Assembly (NCBI GenBank): GCA_045644025.1
Contig: JAZRGE010000017.1
Span: forward strand, 1 to 37,779
DNA: 37,779 bases
DNA from: JAZRGE01 sp045644025
GTDB taxonomy: Bacteria; Bacillota; Clostridia; Oscillospirales; Acutalibacteraceae
Direction: 5' to 3'
Position numbers and translations under genes: made by a program. The notes under the pieces were generated by a model. It was given only the letters and a program-made list of their open reading frames with translations. It did not search any database and was not told where the DNA came from. Positions 1 through 6,141 of the stretch are shown one piece after another. Position 1 is the first letter of the stretch. Every line of letters starts with the position of its first letter.

Positions 1-1
1 C

Positions 2-988
2 CTTATCTGCCCCTATTCCAAGGGCGGTAAGATCGGCCTTTTCGGCGGTGCAGGTGTGGGAAAAACAGTTCTTATAATGGAGCTTATCAACAACATTGCC
101 AAACAGCACGGCGGCCTTTCCGTTTTCACCGGCGTTGGCGAGCGCACCCGTGAAGGCAACGACCTTTACAACGAGATGAAGGAATCGGGCGTTCTTTCCA
201 ACACCACTCTTGTCTATGGCCAGATGAACGAGCCTCCGGGAGCCAGAATGAGAGTTGCTCTTTCCGGCCTCACAATGGCCGAATATTTCCGCGATACCGA
301 AGGCCAGGATGTGCTGTTGTTTATCGATAATATTTTCCGTTTCACACAGGCGGGCAGTGAGGTTTCGGCTCTCCTGGGCCGCATGCCTTCGGCTGTGGGA
401 TATCAACCCACCTTGGCCAACGAAATGGGCGCCCTGCAGGAGCGAATCACCTCCACCAAGAAGGGCTCTATCACATCGGTGCAGGCGGTTTACGTTCCTG
501 CCGACGACTTGACCGACCCCGCCCCCGCCACCACCTTTGCCCATCTGGATGCCACCACCGTTCTCTCCAGAAGCATTGCTTCTCAGGGCATCTACCCTGC
601 CGTGGATCCGCTTGAATCCACAAGCCGCATTCTTTCGGCCGAAGTTCTGGGCGAGGAGCACTACACTGTGGCCCGCGAGGTGCAGAGAATCCTCCAGCGC
701 TACACCGAGCTTATGGACATCATCGCCATTATGGGTATGGACGAACTTTCCGACGACGACAAGCTGTTGGTTCAGCGCGCACGAAAGATCCAGCGCTTCC
801 TTTCCCAGCCTTTCGATGTTTCGGAGAAATTCACAGGTATCAAGGGCACCTACGTTCCTTTGGCAGAGACTATCCGCGGCTTTAAGGAGATTATTGAGGG
901 CAAGCACGACGATCTGCCCGAATCTGCCTTCCTTTACGTTGGCACTATCGATGAAGCCGTGGCCAAAGCCGGAAAGGCAAATATATGA
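2..988 (+). CDS. atpD: F-type ATP synthase beta subunit (5' partial)
   Basis: Catalytic beta subunit of the F1 part of the membrane ATP synthase. The frame is open from base 2, so the N-terminal part (roughly the first 140 residues of a usual 460-470) lies outside the window. The visible part starts just before the P-loop GGAGVGKT and contains the conserved stretches GERTREGND, DNIFRFTQAGSE, MPSAVGYQPTL and VPADDLTDPAP. The regulatory DELSEED loop reads DELSDDD here, a conservative change. The stop overlaps the atpC start by 4 bases (ATGA), as in a translationally coupled atp operon. The assignment is secure; only the 5' end is missing. Confidence 0.98.
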   Translation, partial: LICPYSKGGKIGLFGGAGVGKTVLIMELINNIAKQHGGLSVFTGVGERTREGNDLYNEMKESGVLSNTTLVYGQMNEPPGARMRVALSGLTMAEYFRDTEGQDVLLFIDNIFRFTQAGSEVSALLGRMPSAVGYQPTLANEMGALQERITSTKKGSITSVQAVYVPADDLTDPAPATTFAHLDATTVLSRSIASQGIYPAVDPLESTSRILSAEVLGEEHYTVAREVQRILQRYTELMDIIAIMGMDELSDDDKLLVQRARKIQRFLSQPFDVSEKFTGIKGTYVPLAETIRGFKEIIEGKHDDLPESAFLYVGTIDEAVAKAGKANI

Positions 989-1245
989 ACACCTTTAAGT
1001 TAGTTGTTTCCTCTCCTGATGGAGATGTTTTTAACGCTCAGGCCGAAGCGCTCTATGTGCGCGGAAGCGAAGGCGAGCTGGCTGTGATGGCAGGGCATAT
1101 CCCGTTTATGACAGCCGTTACCCCCTGCGAATGCAGAGTGCAGCTGGAAGGCGGCGAAATAAAGTCTGCCGATTGCCAGGGCGGCCTGCTCACCGTGGCG
1201 GCCGATTCCACCGTGCTTTTATCTTCCAGCTTTAGTTGGAAATAG
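985..1245 (+). CDS. atpC: F-type ATP synthase epsilon subunit, short form
   Basis: Epsilon subunit of the F1 central stalk, 86 aa. The sequence matches the N-terminal beta-sandwich domain (F-x-L-x-V-x-S-P-D-G near residue 5-13, GSEGELAVMAGH around 28-39, GGLLTVAADSTVLL near 66-79). It stops where the usual C-terminal helical hairpin of about 45-50 residues would begin. That hairpin is the inhibitory, ATP-sensing arm in the normal 130-140 aa protein. A hairpin begins 5 bases after the stop, so the gene really seems to end here. It overlaps atpD by 4 bases and is the last gene of the atp operon. Short epsilon subunits are known in some bacteria, so this may be a natural form. Confidence 0.93.
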   Translation: MNTFKLVVSSPDGDVFNAQAEALYVRGSEGELAVMAGHIPFMTAVTPCECRVQLEGGEIKSADCQGGLLTVAADSTVLLSSSFSWK

Positions 1246-1249
1246 TTGA

Positions 1250-1273
1250 ATGCGCCCTTTGGGGCGCATTTGC
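1250..1273 (+). terminator. Weak hairpin after atpC
   Basis: ATGCGCCC and GGGCGCAT form an 8-bp perfect stem with a 4-nt loop directly after the atpC stop. The T-run that follows is poor (TT then GCCC), so this is at best a leaky terminator of the atp operon. It may also act as an intercistronic RNA hairpin protecting the atp mRNA. Confidence 0.5.
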
Positions 1274-1299
1274 CCTATATTAAGAAAGGAGGGAATTCT

Positions 1300-2046
1300 A
1301 TGCAAAAGCTTATGAGCCATATGCGAGCAGCTATGGAAGATTATAATATGATAGAAGAAGGCGATAAGGTGGCCGTGGGTGTTTCGGGCGGCAAGGATTC
1401 CCTGGCTTTGCTCTATGCTCTGGCACAGATGCGCCGTTTTTATCCCAAAAAATATTCCCTTGTGGCTATCACCCTTGATTTAGGCTTTGGCGGTGAGTGC
1501 GATGATTACTCGGCCATTGAGGCAATATGCCGCGAACTGGGCGTGCCCTACGTGGTGAAAAAGACCCAGATCGGCGAAATAATTTTCGACGTACGCAAAG
1601 AAAGCAACCCTTGCTCCCTTTGCGCCAGAATGCGCCGCGGCGCGCTTCACGATGCCGCTATTGAGCAGGGTTGCAACCGCTTAGCCTTGGGTCACCATTT
1701 GGATGATGCCGCCGAGACTTTTATGATGAACCTTCTCCACGAAGGCCGCATCGGCTGCTTCTCCCCCGTGAGTTTCCTTTCGCGCAAGCAGCTTTATATG
1801 ATAAGGCCTATGGTCTATGCCTTCGAAAAGGACGTGCGCCACGCCTGCCGCAATCTGGAGCTGCCTGTGATAAAAAGCCGCTGCCCCAACGATGGCGAAT
1901 CGGCTCGCCAGGATGCCAAAGATCTTATCCACTCGCTGGAAAAGGAATATCCGCGCCTGCGGCAAAAAATCCTCACCGCCCTGCAGAACGGAAATATTGA
2001 TGGTTTCGGCAAGGGCGACCCCCTTGAAAAGGCTCAGGATATGTGA
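1300..2046 (+). CDS. TtcA-like tRNA 2-thiocytidine synthetase (PP-loop ATPase)
   Basis: A 248-aa member of the TtcA/TtuA group of PP-loop ATPases that thiolate tRNA; TtcA makes 2-thiocytidine at position 32. The PP-loop SGGKDS is at residues 29-34. A CxxC pair (C105, C108) plus a third cysteine (C195, in SRCPND) match the three ligands of the TtcA iron-sulfur cluster. The GHHLDDAAET stretch (131-140) is also typical. The ATG at 1300 is chosen because AAGAAAGGAGG lies just upstream; an in-frame TTG at 1246 would sit inside the atpC terminator hairpin. Family membership is clear, but the exact base modified in this organism is inferred. Confidence 0.85.
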   Translation: MQKLMSHMRAAMEDYNMIEEGDKVAVGVSGGKDSLALLYALAQMRRFYPKKYSLVAITLDLGFGGECDDYSAIEAICRELGVPYVVKKTQIGEIIFDVRKESNPCSLCARMRRGALHDAAIEQGCNRLALGHHLDDAAETFMMNLLHEGRIGCFSPVSFLSRKQLYMIRPMVYAFEKDVRHACRNLELPVIKSRCPNDGESARQDAKDLIHSLEKEYPRLRQKILTALQNGNIDGFGKGDPLEKAQDM

Positions 2047-2083
2047 TAGGATAGAATTACTAATTAAATGGAGATGACCGGCA

Positions 2084-2446
2084 TTGAACCTGCTTGAATC
2101 CGGCGAAATGTATTTGGAAAATATATATGTGCTGTCTCGCTCGGGGCAGAAGGTGCGCTCCATAGATATCGTGGAGAAAATGGGCTATTCTAAGCCCAGT
2201 GTGAGCCGCGCCGTGGGTCTGCTTAAAAGCGGCGGCTTTATCCTGGTGGATGAGAGCGGATTTATCACTCTCACACCCGATGGCGAAGCCGTGGCTCAAA
2301 AAATTTACGAGCGCCACACCCTGCTCACCGATTTATTGGTGCAGATAGGCGTGGATAGGGAGATTGCTGCAGAAGATGCCTGCAAAATAGAGCACGTGAT
2401 AAGCGATGCCACTATGAATGCATTGAAGAACCAACTAAAAAAATAA
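2084..2446 (+). CDS. DtxR/MntR-family metal-dependent regulator, iron-type ligands
   Basis: A 120-aa cytoplasmic winged-helix repressor of the DtxR/IdeR/MntR family, with DNA-binding residues about 1-65 and a dimerisation/metal domain about 70-120. It lacks the C-terminal SH3-like domain of DtxR. By eye the metal ligands are Met9, His78, Cys100, Glu103 and His104 (E-x-A-C-K-I-E-H). This is the DtxR pattern (Met10, Cys102, Glu105, His106) rather than the Asp/Glu pattern of MntR, and suggests Fe(II) sensing. The start is TTG, supported by GGAG about 10 bases upstream. It follows the TtcA-like gene by 37 bases and is closed by a strong terminator, so the two are probably co-transcribed. Its targets are not visible in the window. 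Confidence 0.87.
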   Translation: MNLLESGEMYLENIYVLSRSGQKVRSIDIVEKMGYSKPSVSRAVGLLKSGGFILVDESGFITLTPDGEAVAQKIYERHTLLTDLLVQIGVDREIAAEDACKIEHVISDATMNALKNQLKK

Positions 2447-2476
2447 AAAAAGCGGCCGCTATGCGGTCGCTTTTTT
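2445..2476. terminator. Rho-independent terminator after the DtxR-like gene
   Basis: GCGGCCGC / GCGGTCGC form an 8-bp stem (one G-U pair) with a TAT loop, flanked by seven A residues on the left and six T residues on the right. It overlaps the stop codon of the regulator gene. The A/T flanks would let it work in both directions. Confidence 0.92.
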
Positions 2477-2480
2477 ATTG

Positions 2481-2509
2481 GAATAAAGGGGATTTTGTCC
2501 TTCATAATA
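2481..2509 (+). promoter_or_regulatory. Possible SigG/SigF-type forespore promoter of the pdaB-like gene
   Basis: GAATA (2481-2485) and CATAATA (2503-2509) are separated by 17 bases. They match the Bacillus subtilis SigG pattern GHATR - about 18 - CATnHTA, and lie about 30 bases before the deacetylase start. B. subtilis pdaB is forespore-expressed, which fits. The match is short and this is an inference; no good housekeeping promoter was seen in the same gap. Confidence 0.4.
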
Positions 2510-2539
2510 AATAGTAATCTTTATTAAGGAGCGAGAGAA

Positions 2540-3286
2540 ATGAAGGTCATCACCCTCACAAAAAGGCACCTGACCCTTGCCCTGGCACTATGCCTGGCGG
2601 CGGTAATTATGGCCGTTTCGGCAGGGGTGGCGGTGCAGGCCAAGCGGCTGATACCAATCTACTGCGTGGAAACCGATAAAAAGGTGGTGGCGCTCACCTT
2701 TGATGCCGCCTGGGGCAACGAAGACACATCACAGCTCATTGAGATATTGGGCCGCTACAACGCCAAGGCCACCTTCTTTGTGGTGGGCGAATGGGTGGAT
2801 AAGTATCCCGAATCGGTAAAGCAGCTTCACGATGCAGGCCATCAAGTGCAAAATCATTCCGATGATCACCCCGATATGGCCACAATCTCCAAGGAGCAGA
2901 TATTAAAGCAGTTGAACGCCTGCAACGATAAGGTTGAGGCCATCACCGGCATGCGCCCCAATCTTTTCCGTGCACCCTTCGGCTCCTACAACAACAATCT
3001 TATAAATGCCACCGATTCCCTAAAAATGCACACCATTCAATGGGACGTGGATTCCCGCGATTGGAAGGAAGAATACACCACCGAAATGATCGTGAAGGGC
3101 GTGGTGGAGAACGTGAAGCCCGGCTCTATCGTGCTTTTTCACAACGCGGCCAAGAACACTCCCCAAGCCCTTCCCCAAATACTCGACACCCTATCACAGC
3201 AAGGCTACAGCTTTGTGCTTGTGAACGATTTGATCTATAAGGAAAACTACGAGATAGACCACGCAGGGATGCAGAAAGCGAAATAA
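2540..3286 (+). CDS. PdaB-like polysaccharide deacetylase (NodB domain)
   Basis: A 248-aa exported or membrane-anchored deacetylase of carbohydrate esterase family 4. Residues about 10-33 form a hydrophobic signal/anchor. The NodB domain follows: motif 1 is TFDAAWGNED with the catalytic-base Asp55 in the variant form seen in PdaB-type proteins, motif 2 is NHSDDHP with His106 and His110 as metal ligands, and motif 3 is RAPFGSYN. In B. subtilis PdaB is needed for maintenance of spore cortex muramic-delta-lactam. The ATG follows AAGGAGCGAGAG. The gene stands alone between two terminators, and a possible forespore promoter precedes it. The sporulation role is inferred from the family. Confidence 0.88.
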   Translation: MKVITLTKRHLTLALALCLAAVIMAVSAGVAVQAKRLIPIYCVETDKKVVALTFDAAWGNEDTSQLIEILGRYNAKATFFVVGEWVDKYPESVKQLHDAGHQVQNHSDDHPDMATISKEQILKQLNACNDKVEAITGMRPNLFRAPFGSYNNNLINATDSLKMHTIQWDVDSRDWKEEYTTEMIVKGVVENVKPGSIVLFHNAAKNTPQALPQILDTLSQQGYSFVLVNDLIYKENYEIDHAGMQKAK

Positions 3287-3304
3287 AAGGAGCGGATATC
3301 ATCC

Positions 3305-3340
3305 GCCCGAAAAAGAAAAGCGGCAGGGGTTTCCCTGCCG
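3305..3340. repeat. Left copy of the duplicated terminator sequence
   Basis: The run GCCCG-A5-GAAAAG followed by the hairpin CGGCAGGG-GTTT-CCCTGCCG is repeated at 4512-4546 with a single A difference. On the minus strand the hairpin is followed by CTTTTCTTTTT and can terminate the SGNH hydrolase gene. The plus-strand T-run of the right copy is missing here and replaced by island sequence. An additional small hairpin, GCGGAT-ATC-ATCCGC, precedes it, right after the pdaB-like stop. Confidence 0.85.
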
Positions 3341-3361
3341 ACTTACTAATAATAAATTTCT

Positions 3362-4060
3362 TCATTCTATGTATTCACTAATGTTTGAACTCCATACTTC
3401 ATAGCCCCTTTTGTTAATGTGTACATTATCATGATAAAGACCGGCATTAGGTTTTCCATCTTCAACAAACACAGAATACAGATCTATAAACGTTGCTCCA
3501 TACACTTCGGATAATCTTTTTAGTTCAGAGTTGAATCTTTTGATTGTTGAATTGTTGCACAACAACTTTTTTCCATCAAGAACAGGTAGCACACTTTGAA
3601 CATACACTTCTGTATCCGGAACTAATTCTTGCACCGTTTTCAATAGTTTATCGTATTGCTTAACACAGAGTTTCAAGTTGTTGTTATTAAGGCTGTTTAT
3701 TCCACCAAGCAAGAATAATTTTTGGGCAGATACAGCTTTAGCCATATTCACCCTTTTGGTTATGCCATCAATCGAATCTCCACCGTGACCCAAATTAATT
3801 ATTTTCTTAGATTTGAAGCACTTGTGAAAATCGGAACCTTGAGTAATAGAATCGCCTAAAAAGGCTATGTCCGCTCTGTAATCAAGCTTATTTAAACAAT
3901 TTTCCCAAGAATAAATAGCCCAATTGATCTTTGCTGTTTTTTCTTTTAAGCCTAATTTAATTAATATCTTGATCTTGTAATCACCGTGAATAAACAAGGC
4001 AAGAAAAGCCAAAAATGCCAAGATGGCTATGATAGTTATTGAAATCGAATACGCATCCAT
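3362..4060 (-). CDS. Membrane-anchored SGNH/GDSL hydrolase
   Basis: A 232-aa predicted SGNH-fold esterase or acyl hydrolase. Residues about 5-25 form one membrane segment, so the catalytic domain is probably outside the membrane surface. Block I is GDSIT with nucleophile Ser71, block II is the Gly in NLGHGGDS, block III reads GIN-S (residues 120-123) where the family has GxND, and block V is D211-N-V-H214. The ATG at 4060 is preferred because a G-rich ribosome site (TGGGGGA) lies before it and it starts just before the membrane segment; the frame stays open upstream into the operator region. The gene is strikingly AT-rich compared with its neighbours, which suggests transfer. The substrate is unknown. 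Confidence 0.8.
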   Translation of the reverse strand: MDAYSISITIIAILAFLAFLALFIHGDYKIKILIKLGLKEKTAKINWAIYSWENCLNKLDYRADIAFLGDSITQGSDFHKCFKSKKIINLGHGGDSIDGITKRVNMAKAVSAQKLFLLGGINSLNNNNLKLCVKQYDKLLKTVQELVPDTEVYVQSVLPVLDGKKLLCNNSTIKRFNSELKRLSEVYGATFIDLYSVFVEDGKPNAGLYHDNVHINKRGYEVWSSNISEYIE

Positions 4061-4126
4061 TTTATATCCCCCACAGGGCAAAAACATTTGCCGAAGCACC
4101 GGTACTAAATCCAAACCTAAAGAATT

Positions 4127-4187
4127 CGTTAATGTGACGTTAATTGTACCACGTCGGTATGTTAATGTCAATACGTTAATATAACGT
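4127..4187. promoter_or_regulatory. Repeat-rich operator region between the divergent SGNH and XRE genes
   Basis: The intergenic space holds several copies of the octamer (A/T)CGTTAAT or its near relative GTTAATGT. These include a GTTAATGT...ACGTTAAT unit occurring twice and a perfect inverted repeat ACGTTA-ATA-TAACGT at 4173-4187. Such spaced half-sites just before an XRE-type gene are typical of an autoregulated operator. The sites are seen directly; their binding by the XRE protein is inferred. Confidence 0.55.
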
Positions 4188-4208
4188 GTTTAGGGGAATA
4201 ATATTATT

Positions 4209-4463
4209 ATGAGAAAGATTTGCTACTACAATAATAAGAACATTATTTCGCAGAAACTCAAAACGCTAAGGGAAGAAAAAGGACTATCGCAAGGTAATTT
4301 GGCGGCGAAATTACAAACTATGAACATTAATATAGATCAGCAAATGATCAGTAAAATTGAAAAGAACAACAGACAGGTTACAGATTATGAATTAGCATGC
4401 ATTTGTAAATGTTTGTCTGTCACCCCAAATGATATTCTAGACTTCTCTAATATGAAATTTTAA
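4209..4463 (+). CDS. XRE-family helix-turn-helix regulator
   Basis: An 84-aa single-domain Cro/CI-type DNA-binding protein. The HTH runs from about residue 13 to 75: I-x-x-K-L-K-T-L-R-E-E-K-G-L-S-Q, then the LAAKL turn and recognition segment QQMISKIEKNNRQV, and ends with LSVTPNDIL. It is divergent from the SGNH hydrolase gene across a repeat-rich operator region, so it probably controls itself and that gene. Like its partner it is AT-rich and lies between duplicated terminator sequences. The ATG at 4209 is preceded by AGGGGAA about 8 bases upstream. Confidence 0.87.
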   Translation: MRKICYYNNKNIISQKLKTLREEKGLSQGNLAAKLQTMNINIDQQMISKIEKNNRQVTDYELACICKCLSVTPNDILDFSNMKF

Positions 4464-4511
4464 TCAAAAATATTTATATCATTAACCATTAAAAAACGGG
4501 CGATAATTTTT

Positions 4512-4558
4512 GCCCGAAAAGAAAAGCGGCAGGGGTTTCCCTGCCGCTTGTTTTTTTA
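4512..4558. terminator. Right copy of duplicated terminator, bidirectional
   Basis: The hairpin GCGGCAGGG-GTTT-CCCTGCCGC is followed on the plus strand by TTGTTTTTTT and on the minus strand by TTTTCTTTTC. It can therefore end both the XRE gene and the convergent surface-protein gene. Bases 4512-4546 repeat 3305-3340. This copy has the complete T-run and is probably the original one. Confidence 0.88.
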
Positions 4559-4565
4559 TTTTTAA

Positions 4566-5984
4566 TTATTTCTTTTTCTTGCTGATCACAAGGTAGGCAA
4601 TAAGGCCTGCTGCGGCAGCTGCCATAAGCACCAGCACAACAATCACGATTATAAGCACCACGTTGGGGCCATCGGCATCGTCGCCATCGTTGCTGCCGTT
4701 GTTATCGGGGGTGGTGTTGGCAGGAGTATCTGCCACCTTCTTTTCGGCCACCACATAGGTGCTGAAATGATCAAGCTCGGCCACCACAAAGCCTTCGGCG
4801 GTGTTCACGGTAGATTTGATCTGCTCAAATTTGCCATCATCCGAAACATAGAAAACAGCAATCTTAGCGGTGTCATAGCCCTGGGGAATATCGAAATAGG
4901 CCAGCACCTTGCCGTTGGGCTGGATCTTCACGTTGTCCTTCTTGGCGGTGATATCATAGGCCACAAACTTCGCGGCGGTATCTTTAAGGGCATTTTCCAC
5001 CACGGCATAAGCATCTGCCGATTCTTCCTTGGCGATGGGCTTAATCTCCACCACAGCGCCTTCGGGGAACACGGTGTTCTCGGCCTTAATGGTGAGGCCA
5101 TCCTTCTCGGCAACAACGGGCAGAGTCACGGAAGGCTCATCGGAAGAAGTTTCGTCGGAAGTGGTCTCGCTGGAGGTAGGCTCACTTGTGGCAGGTGTGC
5201 TGGACGTGGGGGGTGCCACAACTTCGTCCTTAAAAATAAGAGTATCCTGAGCAGGCAGAGAAGCAAAGGGGATGTGCTCCCACTTAAGGAACTTCACATA
5301 CTTGCCGTTGTAGGAAACGGTGGTCTTAATAGTGGCTGCTGTGGGGAAATAGTTCACAACGCCATCCTCTTCGATGGCCACGTAGCCGCCCGATGCGGGA
5401 GGTGTGGTGGAAACTTCGTCGTAGGTGGCATAGTGGCCGTAAACCACGTAGTTGTTGCCCTCGGCTTTATAGCCATGGAACTGATAAAATCCCGCTCCGC
5501 CATAGCCGCCGAACTCGCTGTAGGTGATCTCAAATTCGGCCTTGGCGGCATCGTAGTTGCATTCCCACTGGGGCTTGAACTCATAGCCTGTGAGCTTAAG
5601 TTCTTCGCCGCTTATATTAAAGAAATTCTTGGCACGGGTGATAAATTCATCCTCGGCAAAGACATAGTGATAAACGTAGTAACCCTCTTTGTAGTATTCA
5701 TCGGTGCCTTCGGTGCCGTATTCATAATATTCCTCGGTGATCTCGGCAAGATAATCCTCCCTATCGAAGCTGCGGAAGGTGTAGTCTATCATGCTATCGG
5801 CCCTGAATTTTATCTCGCCATCAGGATAGCCATAGATTCCCTGGCAATAAACCATAGAATTAAAAAGGCTGCCCACGGCATCATCAAACTTCTTAGCATA
5901 GGTGGCGGCAGATGCTGTGCAAAGGCCTGCAAACATAGCGACAACAAGCATAAGCGCCAGCGCAACAGAAAGAATCTTTTTCAT
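4566..5984 (-). CDS. Predicted surface protein with signal peptide and C-terminal membrane anchor
   Basis: A 472-aa protein. Residues 1-27 are a clear Sec signal peptide ending ASA-A. Residues about 28-255 are an aromatic- and acid-rich extracellular domain that I do not recognise. A Ser/Thr/Pro linker follows (about 258-288). The next domain, about 290-415, has FPEGAVVEIKPI, FVAYDITAKKDN, PQGYDTAKIAVFYVS and DHFSTYVV, a pattern seen in many clostridial surface proteins without known function. The C-terminus is a hydrophobic helix (about 442-467) with a KKKK stop-transfer, so the protein is anchored in the membrane facing out. There is no LPxTG motif. It is monocistronic with its own promoter and terminator. 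Confidence 0.8.
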   Translation of the reverse strand: MKKILSVALALMLVVAMFAGLCTASAATYAKKFDDAVGSLFNSMVYCQGIYGYPDGEIKFRADSMIDYTFRSFDREDYLAEITEEYYEYGTEGTDEYYKEGYYVYHYVFAEDEFITRAKNFFNISGEELKLTGYEFKPQWECNYDAAKAEFEITYSEFGGYGGAGFYQFHGYKAEGNNYVVYGHYATYDEVSTTPPASGGYVAIEEDGVVNYFPTAATIKTTVSYNGKYVKFLKWEHIPFASLPAQDTLIFKDEVVAPPTSSTPATSEPTSSETTSDETSSDEPSVTLPVVAEKDGLTIKAENTVFPEGAVVEIKPIAKEESADAYAVVENALKDTAAKFVAYDITAKKDNVKIQPNGKVLAYFDIPQGYDTAKIAVFYVSDDGKFEQIKSTVNTAEGFVVAELDHFSTYVVAEKKVADTPANTTPDNNGSNDGDDADGPNVVLIIVIVVLVLMAAAAAGLIAYLVISKKKK

Positions 5985-6015
5985 ATCTATATCCCCTTCG
6001 GATTAAACTTATCCT

Positions 6016-6044
6016 ATTTTAGCACACGCCATTTTTATTTTCAA
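6016..6044 (-). promoter_or_regulatory. SigA-type promoter of the surface-protein gene
   Basis: Read on the minus strand, TTGAAA (6044-6039) and TAAAAT (6021-6016) are 17 bases apart, about 32 bases before the start codon. This is a good housekeeping promoter. Confidence 0.75.
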
Positions 6045-6091
6045 CCGTTTGATGCTACCTTTCTGCCCATTTGCATATAAATATTTAACAG

Positions 6092-6120
6092 TTGACTGTG
6101 AGTTTTATTTGAGTTAAAAT
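6092..6120 (+). promoter_or_regulatory. SigA-type promoter of the GHL10/amidase operon
   Basis: TTGACT (6092-6097) and TAAAAT (6115-6120) are separated by exactly 17 bases. The expected transcript start is near 6127, which gives a very short leader of about 15 bases that begins almost at the GGAGGT ribosome site. Confidence 0.78.
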
Positions 6121-6141
6121 GTCTGTTGGAGGTATATACCC

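Noticed and set aside
1246..1299. Upstream TTG start for the TtcA-like gene
   Set aside because: It would put the first codons inside the hairpin after atpC and lacks a ribosome site, while ATG 1300 has AAGAAAGGAGG.
1200..1300. Frameshift explanation for the short AtpC
   Set aside because: I saw no continuation of the helical domain in the other frames; the hairpin starts right after the stop.
4767..6080. Long open frame (437 codons) opposite the surface-protein gene
   Set aside because: It is antisense to a gene with signal peptide, anchor, promoter and terminator; it has no ribosome site and low-complexity Gly/Ile/His-rich translation typical of a shadow frame.
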